A DNA stretch of 64,000 bases from CAVQZC01 sp963718315 (GTDB taxonomy: Bacteria > Actinomycetota > Thermoleophilia > Gaiellales > JAICJC01), in assembly GCA_963718315.1 (NCBI GenBank), contig CAVQZC010000007.1:248001-312000 (forward strand), read 5' to 3'. A program made the position numbers and the translations under genes. Of the stretch, positions 14,145 through 22,805 are shown one piece after another (position 1 is the stretch's first letter; each line of letters starts with the position of its first letter). The notes beneath the pieces are model-generated. The model saw only the letters and a list, made by a program, of their open reading frames with translations, searched no databases and was not told the origin of the DNA.

Positions 14145-15916
14145 GCCACGCCCTCCTTGTCGATCGGGCACCCGTCCGGGTCGAGCTGGACGAATGTGCG
14201 GTCGACCAGGCCGTGCTCGTAGATCTGCCGGTACACCGGGCTATCGTCGATCAGCACCGAGTGCTGGCCACGGGCGACGATCCGGCCCGCCTCCAGCACC
14301 ACGACCTCGCCGGCCAGCGAGATGGTCGACAGGCGGTGGGCGATGATCAGGGTCGTACGGCCCTTCATCACCTCGCGCAGGGCGAGCTTGATACGGGCTT
14401 CGGTCGAGGCGTCGACGGACGCGGTTGCATCGTCGAGGATCAGCACCCGCGGGTTCATCAGCAGCGCCCGGGCGATGGCGATCCGCTGGCGCTGGCCGCC
14501 GGACAGCGACAGCCCGCGCTCGCCGACCCGGGTCTCGTAGCCGTCGGGCAGATCCATGATGAAGTCGTGCGCCTGGGCACGGACGGCCGCCTGGACGATC
14601 TGCTCGGGCATCGCGTCCGGCACCCCGAAGGCGATGTTCTCGGCCACGCTGGTGGAGAACAGGAAGGTGTCCTGGGAGACGATCCCGACCTGCGAGCGCA
14701 GCGACTCGAGGCTGAGGTCGCGGACGTCCTGGCCGTCGATGCGCACCGAGCCCGAGTCCACGTCGTAGAACCGCGGGATCAGGGTTGTCAGGGTCGTCTT
14801 GCCACAGCCGGTGGGGCCGATCAGCGCGACGGTGCTGCCGGCCGCGATGTCGAGGTCGATGTCGTGCAGCACCGGGTGCTCGGCGTCGTAGCCGAACTCG
14901 ACGTGGGTGAACCGGATTGCCCCGGGGCCCTCGCGCAGTGGCTGAGCGTCGGGCGCCTCGACGATCTCGCGGTCCTCGTCGAGCACCTCGAAGATGCGCT
15001 CGCCCGAGGCCATCGCCCGCTGGTACTGGCCGACCCACATGCCGACGCCGCGCAGTGGGATCACGAGCAGCAGCAGGTAGGAGTTGACCGCGAAGAACGC
15101 ACCCAGGGTGATCTGGCCGCTGATCACCTGACGGCCCCCGACCAGCAGCACGGCGGCGATCGCGAGGCTGGGCAGGCCGGACAGGGCGGGCACGTAGCGG
15201 GCCTGCTGGACGGCAGCGACGACGGCTCGGTCGAAGATCCGCTCGGCCCGCTTCCGGAACCGCTCGACCTCGACCTGCTCCTGGCCGAACGCCTTGACCA
15301 CGCGGACGCCGACGACGTTCTCCTCGGCCTGCTGGGTGGCGTCGGCGACCTTCTGCTGGATGTCCTTGAGCACGGGGTGCGTGACCCGCGAGTAGCGGTA
15401 GGCGCCGATCAGCAACGCCGGCGTGATCGCCAGCGCGATCAGCGCCAGCTCCCACGACAGCAGGCTGAGCGCGACCAGCACGGTGAGCGCCGAGAGCACG
15501 TTCTGGGAGAAGAAGACCAGGCCGTAGCCCAGGAAGACGCGGACGGCCTGCGTGTCGACCGTGGCCCGCGACATCAGCTGGCCGGTCTGGTGGCGGTCGT
15601 AGAAGCGGTACGACAGCCGCTGGAGATGCCCGTACATCCGATTTCGGAGGTCGTACTCGACGTCCAGCGAGAGACGGCCGGCGAGCCGCCTCCGGAAGTA
15701 CATGAGGACGCCGGAGACGGCGCCGCAGACGACGATCAGGGCAGAGAGCTGGAAGAGCCGGGTGCGGTCATGGCTCCCCTGGGCAGCGTTGATCGAGAGG
15801 CCCGTCAGATACGGGATGACGAGCGCGACCAGCTGCGAGCCGACCGCGAGCACCGTCGTTATCACCGCCTGTGCCCGGTATGGGCGCAGGAAGGTGAGCA
15901 GACGACGGAATGTCAC
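14141..15916 (-). CDS. ABC exporter subunit (half transporter), NBD with Asp for catalytic Glu
   Basis: 591 aa with an N-terminal ABC transmembrane type-1 domain (TM1 near VITTVLAVGSQLVALVIPYL) and a C-terminal NBD. Walker A is GPTGCGKTT, the Q-loop lies in VGIVSQDTFLF, the signature is LSGGQ, and Walker B is VLILDDATASVD, where Asp replaces the catalytic Glu. Together with the LSIGQ signature of its partner this builds one degenerate and one hydrolytic ATP site, as known for heterodimeric exporters. It precedes the partner gene with a 4-bp overlap. A short membrane-protein gene follows upstream on the same strand. Confidence 0.88.
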   Translation of the reverse strand: MTFRRLLTFLRPYRAQAVITTVLAVGSQLVALVIPYLTGLSINAAQGSHDRTRLFQLSALIVVCGAVSGVLMYFRRRLAGRLSLDVEYDLRNRMYGHLQRLSYRFYDRHQTGQLMSRATVDTQAVRVFLGYGLVFFSQNVLSALTVLVALSLLSWELALIALAITPALLIGAYRYSRVTHPVLKDIQQKVADATQQAEENVVGVRVVKAFGQEQVEVERFRKRAERIFDRAVVAAVQQARYVPALSGLPSLAIAAVLLVGGRQVISGQITLGAFFAVNSYLLLLVIPLRGVGMWVGQYQRAMASGERIFEVLDEDREIVEAPDAQPLREGPGAIRFTHVEFGYDAEHPVLHDIDLDIAAGSTVALIGPTGCGKTTLTTLIPRFYDVDSGSVRIDGQDVRDLSLESLRSQVGIVSQDTFLFSTSVAENIAFGVPDAMPEQIVQAAVRAQAHDFIMDLPDGYETRVGERGLSLSGGQRQRIAIARALLMNPRVLILDDATASVDASTEARIKLALREVMKGRTTLIIAHRLSTISLAGEVVVLEAGRIVARGQHSVLIDDSPVYRQIYEHGLVDRTFVQLDPDGCPIDKEGVA

Positions 15917-15963
15917 ACCACCCAGCGTAGCGGGCAGTGGCTACCTGACGGCTCTAGAAGCTT

Positions 15964-16125
15964 CTAGTGGCCGCTGCGAATCTGGTGGAGCAGTACGAAG
16001 AAGGACACGCCTTCGAGCTGGGCCATCACCCACAACACGCCCAGCAGCAGGATGCCGACCACGACCACCCCGAACGACAGCTCTGAGGTTGCGCTGCCGT
16101 CCTCGTGGCGAAACCAACGGTTCAT
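15964..16125 (-). CDS. Small single-pass membrane protein (53 aa)
   Basis: ATG 16125, with GGGGG a few bases upstream, opens a 53-aa product: a short polar N-terminus (MNRWFRHEDGSATSELS), one hydrophobic helix (FGVVVVGILLLGVLWVMA) and a polar tail (LHQIRSGH). The GSATSELSFG junction resembles pilin-like G-x4-E leaders (TadE/Flp style: Glu five residues after Gly), so it may be a very small pilin-like peptide. An ACCGATAC box (16176-16183, minus) lies 50 nt upstream. No family is assigned with confidence. Confidence 0.5.
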   Translation of the reverse strand: MNRWFRHEDGSATSELSFGVVVVGILLLGVLWVMAQLEGVSFFVLLHQIRSGH

Positions 16126-16260
16126 CCCTGACCCCCAAGTCGAGATGCCACACGACCCCCGTGCGGCTACCTCAGGTATCGGTGCATTTCGGCCGGTCGG
16201 CGATCCCAAAACCGGGTGATACGTCGCATCGCGTCACCGTGTTTCGCGCAGAGGCGGGCG

Positions 16261-17010
16261 CTACTGGCCCGAGGCGAGGCCGAGGCGTTCTGCGACCTCG
16301 TTGTTGCGGTTGGCGCGCACTTCGGCGCGCAGCGCGACCTCATCGGGATTGCGGTTCTCGATCTCGCCCTCGGAGGTGTGCTTGTCGGCCAGCTCGGTGA
16401 TCGCCGTGCGGTCGCCGTCGGAGATCTCGGTGATCTCACATCCGGCCCGGTAGCGGCCGTAGGGCGCCGGATCCACGCGGACGACGCGCACCTCGATCAT
16501 CATGGCGCGGCCGACCAGCAGCACCTCGAGCGTGATCAGATCGCCTGGATCGAGTTCGCGTTGGGTGACGAATGCCAGGCCGGTCGACGACAGGTCGACC
16601 AGCCGCACGTCGAGCTCGCTGCCTCGTGGCATCGAGCGGCAGAAGCGGACGCGCGCGATCGCGGTCTCGGAGACCGCCGCTCGCGGGGCGGCGCGGCGGG
16701 CCTTGCGGTGACGGACCGCGGACACCTTCATCTGCACCACCGCCTCGGTGGTGCTGTGGAAGAACGCCTCGTCGACGACGAACTCGACCTCGTACCGGCC
16801 CCGTTCCGGGTCGGAGACGCGTGCCAGCAGCAGCAGGTCCTTGCGCATCGCGGTGCGTGGCGCGCGGGCGTGGATCATCCCGTCGCTGCACTCCACTAGC
16901 TGCATCGGGAAGCTACCCCCGTCTTCTGAGAGCACGTCAACAGAGCAGGGCGGCTCAGAGAGCACGCCCAGGGCGAGCATCAGGAGGGCATCGTGCTGAG
17001 GGTCAGACAT
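16261..17010 (-). CDS. PilZ-domain c-di-GMP receptor protein
   Basis: About 249 aa. The N-terminal ~100 residues form a YcgR-N-like beta domain (DVLSEDGGSFPMQLVECSDG ... YEVEFVVDEAFF). The PilZ domain follows, with RxxxR seen as RAAPR and D-x-S-x-x-G seen as DLSSTG, the c-di-GMP binding residues. A C-terminal helical tail (residues ~205-249) is rich in Glu, Arg and Asn. Relatives slow flagella or control pili and exopolysaccharide in response to c-di-GMP. ATG 17010 is chosen; longer upstream readings are low-complexity. A GCCGATTA box lies 12 nt upstream. It is paralogous to the gene at 17521-18282. Confidence 0.82.
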   Translation of the reverse strand: MSDPQHDALLMLALGVLSEPPCSVDVLSEDGGSFPMQLVECSDGMIHARAPRTAMRKDLLLLARVSDPERGRYEVEFVVDEAFFHSTTEAVVQMKVSAVRHRKARRAAPRAAVSETAIARVRFCRSMPRGSELDVRLVDLSSTGLAFVTQRELDPGDLITLEVLLVGRAMMIEVRVVRVDPAPYGRYRAGCEITEISDGDRTAITELADKHTSEGEIENRNPDEVALRAEVRANRNNEVAERLGLASGQ

Positions 17011-17022
17011 CCGTCGCCCCTG

Positions 17023-17030
17023 TAATCGGC
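17023..17030 (-). promoter_or_regulatory. GCCGATTA box upstream of PilZ gene 1
   Basis: On the minus strand GCCGATTA ends 12 nt before the ATG at 17010. It resembles the -10 hexamer region of FliA/WhiG sigma promoters (GCCGATAA). No confident -35 is seen. Confidence 0.3.
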
Positions 17031-17100
17031 GTGTAAAGGCCCGGGCTGTAGACCTGCCGGAAATCCCCCGTCGGCGGCAGGGAGGAGTACCCTGCACGGT

Positions 17101-17502
17101 GTGGCGCAGTTCTGGACGGTCATTTTCCTTGGCCTGGTACTGAAGATCCCTCTGGTCTTCCTGTTCTGGGCGATTTGGCGGGCCGCAAAGCTGTTCGATG
17201 CCCAGGAGCCGCCGCCGATGCCGCAGAACTCGCGGTTGGCGCTGTGCGCCTACTGCGGCACCCGGATCACGGTCGGATACGACGCCGCCGCGGTTCATCT
17301 GCGGGCGGCCCAGATCGCCGAGAGAACCGGTCAGGCAGCGTTCGACATCGAGTCCCGGCTGGTGCGCGAGGAGCTGTCGCGGCCACGCCACTACGCCATC
17401 GAGCCGAGCCGCTGCCCGGGCTGCGGCGAGGTCGCCGCTTGGGCGCCGATCGAGCTGCTCGACGAGGAGTCGATGGCCGCGATCCGCTCGGTCCGCAAGT
17501 AG
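17101..17502 (+). CDS. Membrane-anchored zinc-ribbon protein
   Basis: 133 aa from GTG 17101. One N-terminal membrane helix (FWTVIFLGLVLKIPLVFLFWAIW) is followed by a cytosolic part with two CxxC pairs, CAYC (residues ~50) and CPGC (~105), spaced as in a split zinc ribbon around a helical insert (AVHLRAAQIAERTGQ). No enzyme motif is seen. It is transcribed divergently from PilZ gene 1 with only 90 bp between starts, and convergently with PilZ gene 2. Function unknown. Confidence 0.65.
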   Translation: MAQFWTVIFLGLVLKIPLVFLFWAIWRAAKLFDAQEPPPMPQNSRLALCAYCGTRITVGYDAAAVHLRAAQIAERTGQAAFDIESRLVREELSRPRHYAIEPSRCPGCGEVAAWAPIELLDEESMAAIRSVRK

Positions 17503-17520
17503 CGCGGCCGGAACCGACGG

Positions 17521-18282
17521 CTAGAGCGAGGGGTAGCGGCGCTGGGTGCTGCTGTTCAGCGTTCGCTGTGTGCGGGCCCGCTCGAGCTGCTCCACGACGT
17601 CCGGCCGGCGGCCGGCGGCAGAGTCCCGCGCGTTGACCTGAGCGGCCAGCTCGGTCAGCACGTGCCGGTCGGAGGGCAGGATCGCGGTCACCTCGCAGCC
17701 TGTGCGGTGGCGGCCGTAGACCGCAGGGATCGAGTCCACGACCCGGCATTCCAACCGCAGGCTGGTGCCGTCGACGTCGGCGTACACCTCGAGGATGTCA
17801 CCGGTCGAAAACGCCCGGTCGGCGATGAATGCGATCCCGCCCGGGCTGACGTCGACCAGCCGGATGTCGAGCTCGAAACCCGCCCGCTGCTCGCGGCCGA
17901 ACTGCACACGCAGGGCCGCCTGGGCAGCCAGCGGGGCGCGCGGGGACGCGCGCTCGCCGCTGCGCTCCTCGACCTCGATCACCTTCAGGTGGAGCAGCAG
18001 CTCGTCGCCCGACTGGAAGTACGAGCGCAGGATCTTGAAGCGGATGTCGTGGCCGTCGCCGCTCTCGCTGCGCGGTCGGGCCTCGAGGATGAGGTCGTCA
18101 CGCACAAGGTCGCGGTCGCCGTAGGCGTAGATGATCGTGCCCTCGACAGCCGCCAGCGTCAGCGGCAGCGTGCCGCCGTCCTCCGAGATCACCTCGATCG
18201 TGTCGGGGAGCTTGGGGAGGAGGGCGAGGGCCTGGCGGAGGAGCGTGTGCTCCTCGCTGTGCTGGCGCGCGGCGAAGCTCAT
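17521..18282 (-). CDS. PilZ-domain c-di-GMP receptor protein (paralogue)
   Basis: 253 aa, same architecture as the neighbouring PilZ protein: an N-terminal YcgR-like domain (IEVISEDGGTLPLTLAAVEG, DDLILEARPRSESG), then PilZ with RASPR as the RxxxR motif and DVSPGG as D-x-S-x-x-G, and a Gln/Arg-rich tail. Both c-di-GMP motifs are intact. A GCCGATAA box lies 8 nt upstream of the ATG at 18282, so transcription would give an almost leaderless message. The tandem duplication suggests two outputs of c-di-GMP in this organism. Confidence 0.82.
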   Translation of the reverse strand: MSFAARQHSEEHTLLRQALALLPKLPDTIEVISEDGGTLPLTLAAVEGTIIYAYGDRDLVRDDLILEARPRSESGDGHDIRFKILRSYFQSGDELLLHLKVIEVEERSGERASPRAPLAAQAALRVQFGREQRAGFELDIRLVDVSPGGIAFIADRAFSTGDILEVYADVDGTSLRLECRVVDSIPAVYGRHRTGCEVTAILPSDRHVLTELAAQVNARDSAAGRRPDVVEQLERARTQRTLNSSTQRRYPSL

Positions 18283-18290
18283 CTCTCTCG

Positions 18291-18298
18291 TTATCGGC
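18291..18298 (-). promoter_or_regulatory. GCCGATAA box upstream of PilZ gene 2
   Basis: GCCGATAA (minus strand) ends 8 nt before the ATG at 18282 and matches the -10 consensus of FliA/WhiG-type sigma-28 factors exactly. A TAAA-like -35 at the standard distance is not evident, so the assignment is tentative. Confidence 0.4.
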
Positions 18299-18328
18299 GG
18301 TCATCGCCCGGATCTCAAGTCGGGCTCC

Positions 18329-19161
18329 TCAGAAGCCGCACACGACGCACAGATCTGACCACCAGCGGGCGTAGCGGGCATACGCCGCACCGTCGCCCGG
18401 GTGCCCGGTGATCACCGACTCGGGATCCGTCCACACCTGCTTGTCCCACGGGGCAACGGATCCGGGGTCGAACTCGGCGCCGGCCCGGCGAGCTTCGTCT
18501 GCAGGTACCAGGCGCGGCCGGACGACCCGCCCATCGCCATCCCAGGCATCGCCGGCGACGTCGATGCCCTCGCGTCGGAAGCTTCCCGCGTGGCTGCCCG
18601 AGGCGCGGTAGACGGGCGCAGGGTATGGAGCCCAGTCGGCACGCGCGAGGTCCCACCACGGGTGCAGGCCGTTCCAGCCCAGGTGCGCCGAGGCGCGGGC
18701 GCCGACGACCGTCCCGTCAGACCGCAGCTTCACCAGCACGCCCTCCCAGTCGTCGGGTGGTAGCCGTCGAAGGCCGAGAGCCCGGTGTGTGCGGTGCGTG
18801 AGTCCGGGATGTACTCCCAGTACTCGAGGTAGAGGAAGCCGCCCCGACGGACGCCGTGCAGGAACAGCACCGGCCGGGCGCTGACCGCGCGCACAGGCAG
18901 GCGCGCGGCAGCGGCGGAAGTCGACCGGCACCTCGCCGTCGCCGTGCGACTCGAGCGTCAGCGCCGGCGTGTTGCGGGAGGCCAGGGGCAGCAGCGCTGC
19001 GTCACCCGACGGCCGAGCTGCTGTGAGGCGCGTCGGGCGACCGCCCCCATCCCGAACAGCAGCACCAGCAGAGCGAGCGCCAACCCCGCGTACTCGACGG
19101 TCGATTGCCCGTGCTCGTGCATGGCGGGATGCTCCGCCGCCGGTCGCGGTGTGTCAGTCAC
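18329..19161 (-). CDS. Flp/TadE-like pilin N-terminus joined to a Vps62-like extracellular domain; three frameshifts
   Basis: The N-terminus reads MHEHG, then QSTVEYAGLALALLVLLFG: a class III prepilin leader with cleavage after Gly and Glu at +5, followed by the pilin hydrophobic helix. After shifts near 18997, 18888 and 18755 the frames continue as ALLPLASRNTPALTLESHG, then VLFLHGVRRGGFLYLEYWEY, then DDWEGVLVKLRSDGTVVGAR and SAHLGWNGLHPWWDLA. The latter matches the Vps62-type repeat (D-W-E-G-V ... H-G/W) found fused to Flp segments in related actinobacteria. The two-Cys C-terminus is DLCVVCGF. A prepilin peptidase is encoded at 46800. GTG 19161 or ATG 19122 may be the start. The shifts are probably assembly errors, but a decayed gene is possible. 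Confidence 0.6.
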
Positions 19162-19180
19162 GAGGTGTGACGGATACGTC

Positions 19181-19759
19181 TCAGCTGTGGGCGGCTACCC
19201 TCACCACCCGCTGGAGGTGCGACGTGGCGGCCACGGCGCCGGCAGGCACTCTGTAGCCGTCGAAGAAGCACTGAATCTTGTCCAGCGCACCCGTCTGGTT
19301 GACCAACCTCGCGTAGAGGTGGCCGGCACCGGGGACAGTCACCCCGGGCTCCAGGGGGACAACCCCGTTGCCGGGCGTGAAACCAATTTCGGCCACGGGG
19401 CTGATGCACGAGGAATCCGAGAAGAACTCGAGCGTGTCGGTCGAGCCGCCTCCCTGCTGCACCGTGTACGTGATCTGGCGCAACACCAGACCGTCGGTGC
19501 CGGGAGTCGTTGCCGCGATCAGGCACGGCGAGGTTCCTGCCGCGTTCGACGATGCCAGCAGGCCGGAGGTGAACAGGCTCGTCGGCGCGGCGGAGGCGGT
19601 GAGTAGCTGGTGGACCTTCGTGACCTGGGCGACGGTCTTGCCGTTCGAGCCGACGATCTGGGTGAGTGTGGCGGCGGCGTAGGTGGCGCCCGGCACGACC
19701 AGGGCGGCCACGATCAGGCCACCGGCGATCCAGGCGCCGGTGGGAAGCGAGCGCTGCAT
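19181..19759 (-). CDS. Secreted hypothetical protein
   Basis: About 192 aa. A signal peptide (MQRSLPTGAWIAGGLIVAALVVPGATYAA) precedes TLTQIVGSNGKTVAQVTKV, a segment I associate with small exported proteins of this lineage. It is followed by beta-rich sequence with four Cys (SPCLIA, SSCISP, IQCFF) that may form disulfides. ATG 19759 is preferred because AAGGGGG lies 8 nt upstream; ATG 19777 would add six residues. No enzymatic motif is visible; likely a surface or matrix protein. Confidence 0.6.
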   Translation of the reverse strand: MQRSLPTGAWIAGGLIVAALVVPGATYAAATLTQIVGSNGKTVAQVTKVHQLLTASAAPTSLFTSGLLASSNAAGTSPCLIAATTPGTDGLVLRQITYTVQQGGGSTDTLEFFSDSSCISPVAEIGFTPGNGVVPLEPGVTVPGAGHLYARLVNQTGALDKIQCFFDGYRVPAGAVAATSHLQRVVRVAAHS

Positions 19760-19855
19760 GAGATATCCCCCTTTCACTGCGCGACGGTCCTTCCGGTCGC
19801 GATCGGGGAGATGGTGGCAGACATCACTTCGCGCTTCAACCGCCGGCGCAGGCTG

Positions 19856-20482
19856 TCACTCCACGAACGGCGGCAGCGACAGGGCGCGCTCAAACGCGGC
19901 CCGGTCGTGCACAGGCTGACCGTGCGACACGATCACGTGCTCGAACGGCAGCTCCAGCATCGCGCGCAGCGCAGGCAGCACCCGCTCCTCGTGCCACGGC
20001 GTGCCCCAGACCAGCAGCTCGCCGCGGCGCTCGGTCAGCGCGTCGGCGAAGACGAGCGCCCGCTGATCGGGCACCCAGATCGGCGTCTCGCTGCGGCCGC
20101 GCCCGTCGTAGAGCGCCACGATGCCGCCGGGCAGCACGGCGCCGGGCTCCATCCCGTGCAGCTTCGTCTCGGGAATGTTGTCGGGCCAGTACAGGTAGGG
20201 GCCGTAGCCACGCGCGCCGTAGCGCTGCACGAAGACGTCGACGTCGCGGACGTGGTCGGGCTTGAGCACGACCGCCAGCGTCGGGGGTCGCGCGTCGAGG
20301 CGCTGCCAGACCGGATCGTCGTCGGCCGGCGCCATGCCGTCGACGACGGCCGTCTCGCCGCCGCACTCGATCCACACCGACGTCACCGGCGGCTCCCAGC
20401 CGGCGTCCGGGCGCCAGTCGGGGTGCTCCAGCCGCCAGACCCAGAGCCCGTCGGTGACCTCGCGAACCTCCGCCGGGCTCAT
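19856..20482 (-). CDS. Metallo-beta-lactamase-fold protein with degenerate metal site
   Basis: 208 aa. The fold is suggested by an early strand-turn (VTSVWIECGGETAVVDGM), the middle LAVVLKPDHVRDVDVF where active members have HxHxDH, and the end VIVSHGQPVHDRAAF (terminal His). Only the DH of the first motif remains, so two to three zinc ligands are missing and hydrolase activity is doubtful. Its ATG overlaps the stop of the upstream flavoprotein gene (20479-20482), so the two are coupled and may act together, as partner or sensor. Confidence 0.6.
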   Translation of the reverse strand: MSPAEVREVTDGLWVWRLEHPDWRPDAGWEPPVTSVWIECGGETAVVDGMAPADDDPVWQRLDARPPTLAVVLKPDHVRDVDVFVQRYGARGYGPYLYWPDNIPETKLHGMEPGAVLPGGIVALYDGRGRSETPIWVPDQRALVFADALTERRGELLVWGTPWHEERVLPALRAMLELPFEHVIVSHGQPVHDRAAFERALSLPPFVE

Positions 20483-22444
20483 CGCGCGCCGGCGGCGAGC
20501 GGTGTGCCAACCGCGAGGCCGGCCTCGGTGCCCTCGCGAATCGCTTCCTCGAACGACCGCGGCCCCAGCGCGTCGCCGACCCGCACGACATCCACGCCGC
20601 GATCCTCGAGCTCCTCGAACAGCGCCGCCTCGGCCGCGCGGCCGCCGTTGAGCACCAGCGCGTCGACCCCCTCCATCGCCACCGCCCGGTCGGAGAACGC
20701 GTTTCGGAACTCGACCGCGCCGGGCCGCACAGCCACCGGCCGCAGGTGGTGCACGAGCTCGACGCCGACGTCATCCAGCCGGCCCAGGTACATGTTGCGC
20801 TGATACTGGTGGATCCCCTCTCCGAAGGCGGCGGCGCCGGTGACCAGGCGCACGGCGTGCCCGCGGGCGGCCAGCACCTCGGCGACGGCGAGGCCGGTCC
20901 AGTCGCCGCCCCAGTCGGCGACCACGATCTGGTTCCCGATCAGGTCGAGGCCGTCCAGCACATCCCAGGCCTGAACCACCGGCATGTCCGCGCCCGCCAG
21001 CGGCTCGACGTAGGGCACCGCGCCGGTGGCGACCACGATTCGGTCGGGCCGTTCGGCGAGCACCGCCTCGGCGTCCACCGCCGTGCCCGTCCGCAGGTCG
21101 CAGCCCGTCAGCCAGCCCTCGAGGGTGGCGACCAGGGCCGCGGCAATCTCTGCGTGGCCGGGCGCTCCCAGGGCGTGGCGCATCTGGCCGCCGACCCCGT
21201 CGGCTCGCTCGAACACCACCACCTCGTGCCCGCAGGCCGCGGCGGACGCCGCCGCCGCGCATCCCGCCGGTCCGGCGCCGACGATGACCACGCGCTTTGC
21301 CTGCTGTGCCTGCTCCGGCCGCGGGAGGGTCAGCTCGAACCCCGTCCACGGGTTGATGGTGCAGGCGATCGGCGTGCCCGCGTGGTAGTGGCCGATGCAG
21401 CCCTGGTTGCAGCCGATGCAGACCGTGTGCCGCTCGCCGGCACGCGCCTTCGTCGGCATCGACGGGTCGGTGATCAGCGCCCTCGTCATCCCCGTGGCGT
21501 CGCAGACACCCTCCCGGATCAGCCGGTCGGCGTCTGCGGGCTCGACGATCCGGCCGGTGGCGATCACCGGCACGCCGGCCGCCATCCGCATCGTCCGCGC
21601 GAACGGGGCGATCGCGTTGTGCTCGACCGGCGCCGGCGGCACGATCCAGCTCGACCCGCGGTAGGTGGACGAGCCGCCGGGCGCCACCGACAGGTAGTCG
21701 ATCAGGCCGTCGCGCGAGAGCACGCCGGCCGCTCGCTCGAGCTCGTACTGGCTGTTGCCGTCGTACGAGAGCGACTCGTCGGTCAGCCGCGCGCCGACGG
21801 CGCCGTCGCCGATGCCCTCGCGCATTGCCTGCAGCACCTCGCGCAGGAACCGCAGCCGGTTCTCGAACGTCCCGCCGTACTCATCGGTGCGCAGGTTGAC
21901 GTGGGGAGAGAGGAACTGCGTGGGCAGGTATCCAAAGCCTGCGCACACCTCGACGCCGTCGATTCCGCCCTCCCGCGCGTACTCGGCAGCCTGCCGGTAG
22001 CCGTCGACCATCTCGCCGGATCTCGCGCCGGGTCAGCGCGCGCGGCTCGCTCTTGAACCGCGGGCTGGGCACGCTCGAGGGAGCGACCGCCGCCGGCCTG
22101 GGCGGGGTGGAGATCACCTCGCGCCCGCCGTGGAAGAGCTGGACGAACAGGCGGGTGCCGTGGGGGTGCACGGCGGCAGCCAGCCTCCGGTAGACGGGCA
22201 CGATCTCGGGCAGGTAGCCGCCGATCGTGTGCGCCGTGAGCAGCCCGGTGTGGTGGATCGCGGTCGCCTCGACCACGATCAGGCCCGCGCCCCCGCGGGC
22301 GCGCGCCTCGTGGTAGGCGATCAGATCGTCGGTCGGCAGGTGGTCGTGGACCAGGCTGGTCTGGTGCGAGGTCGAGACGATCCGGTTGGGAAGCTGCACC
22401 GAGCCGATGTCCAGGGGCGAAAAGAGCGTCTCAAGCACGGTCAC
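20479..22444 (-). CDS. NADH:flavin oxidoreductase / 2,4-dienoyl-CoA reductase-type Fe-S flavoprotein; frameshift near 22018
   Basis: About 655 aa after correction. The N-terminal old-yellow-enzyme TIM barrel has ETLFSPLDIGSVQLPNRIV, YHEARARGGAGLIVVEATA and GGIDGVEVCAGFGYLPTQF. The linker CIGCNQGCIG with a further Cys eleven residues on (IACTINP) is the 4Fe-4S site. The C-terminal FAD/NAD domain has VVIVGAGPAGCAAAASAA. Relatives include FadH, trimethylamine dehydrogenase and N-methylproline demethylase; the substrate is not decided by sequence. One extra G near 22018 breaks the frame between ALTRREI and MVDGYRQ. GTG 22444 or 22438 starts the protein. It is coupled to the MBL-fold gene. Confidence 0.8.
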
Positions 22445-22523
22445 CGACTCTAGATGATTAGCCCGGGCGGTTTGTCGGTCTGCGGTAGCGGGTACCAGCC
22501 TCACTCACGACGAAGGGAACGCG

Positions 22524-22712
22524 ATGGGTGACAAGGTGCACGGCAAGCTCGATCAGGCCACCGGCAAGATGAAGGAAGCCGCCGGACGAGCCACCGACGA
22601 CGAGGGGCTCGAGCAGGAGGGCAAGAACGAGCAGAGCAAGGGCCACCTGCGCGAGGCGGCCGGCAAGGTCAAGGATGCGGCCGGCGACGTCAAGGATGCA
22701 GCGACCAAGTAG
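22524..22712 (+). CDS. CsbD-family stress-response protein
   Basis: 62 aa, highly charged and Ala/Lys/Asp-rich. It has the CsbD signature MGDKVHGKLDQATGKMKEAA followed by a second repeat-like half, GHLREAAGKVKDAAGDVKDA. Such proteins are small, soluble, intrinsically flexible and induced by general stress; the molecular role is unresolved. It stands alone, divergent from the flavoprotein gene, and is followed by a hairpin. Confidence 0.88.
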   Translation: MGDKVHGKLDQATGKMKEAAGRATDDEGLEQEGKNEQSKGHLREAAGKVKDAAGDVKDAATK

Positions 22713-22735
22713 CTCCGCGCGGGGGAGATGACGGG

Positions 22736-22797
22736 GCGGACGGCAGGCTCACTGCCACTTTCGCGGCAACTGCCCCCCGCAGTCGCCCGCCGTCCGC
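22736..22797. terminator. Nested hairpins after csbD
   Basis: GCGGACGGC (22736-22744) pairs with GCCGTCCGC (22789-22797). Inside, GGCAG-GCTCA-CTGCC (22742-22756) forms a smaller stem. The structure lies just after the csbD stop and may end its transcript, though no T-run follows. Confidence 0.4.
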
Positions 22798-22805
22798 TCA
22801 CCGTA

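Noticed and set aside
14213..15967. 584-codon open frame on the plus strand
   Set aside because: It is antisense to the ABC exporter gene, whose motifs are intact; the Asp/Gln/Arg-rich translation is typical of antisense frames in high-G+C coding DNA.
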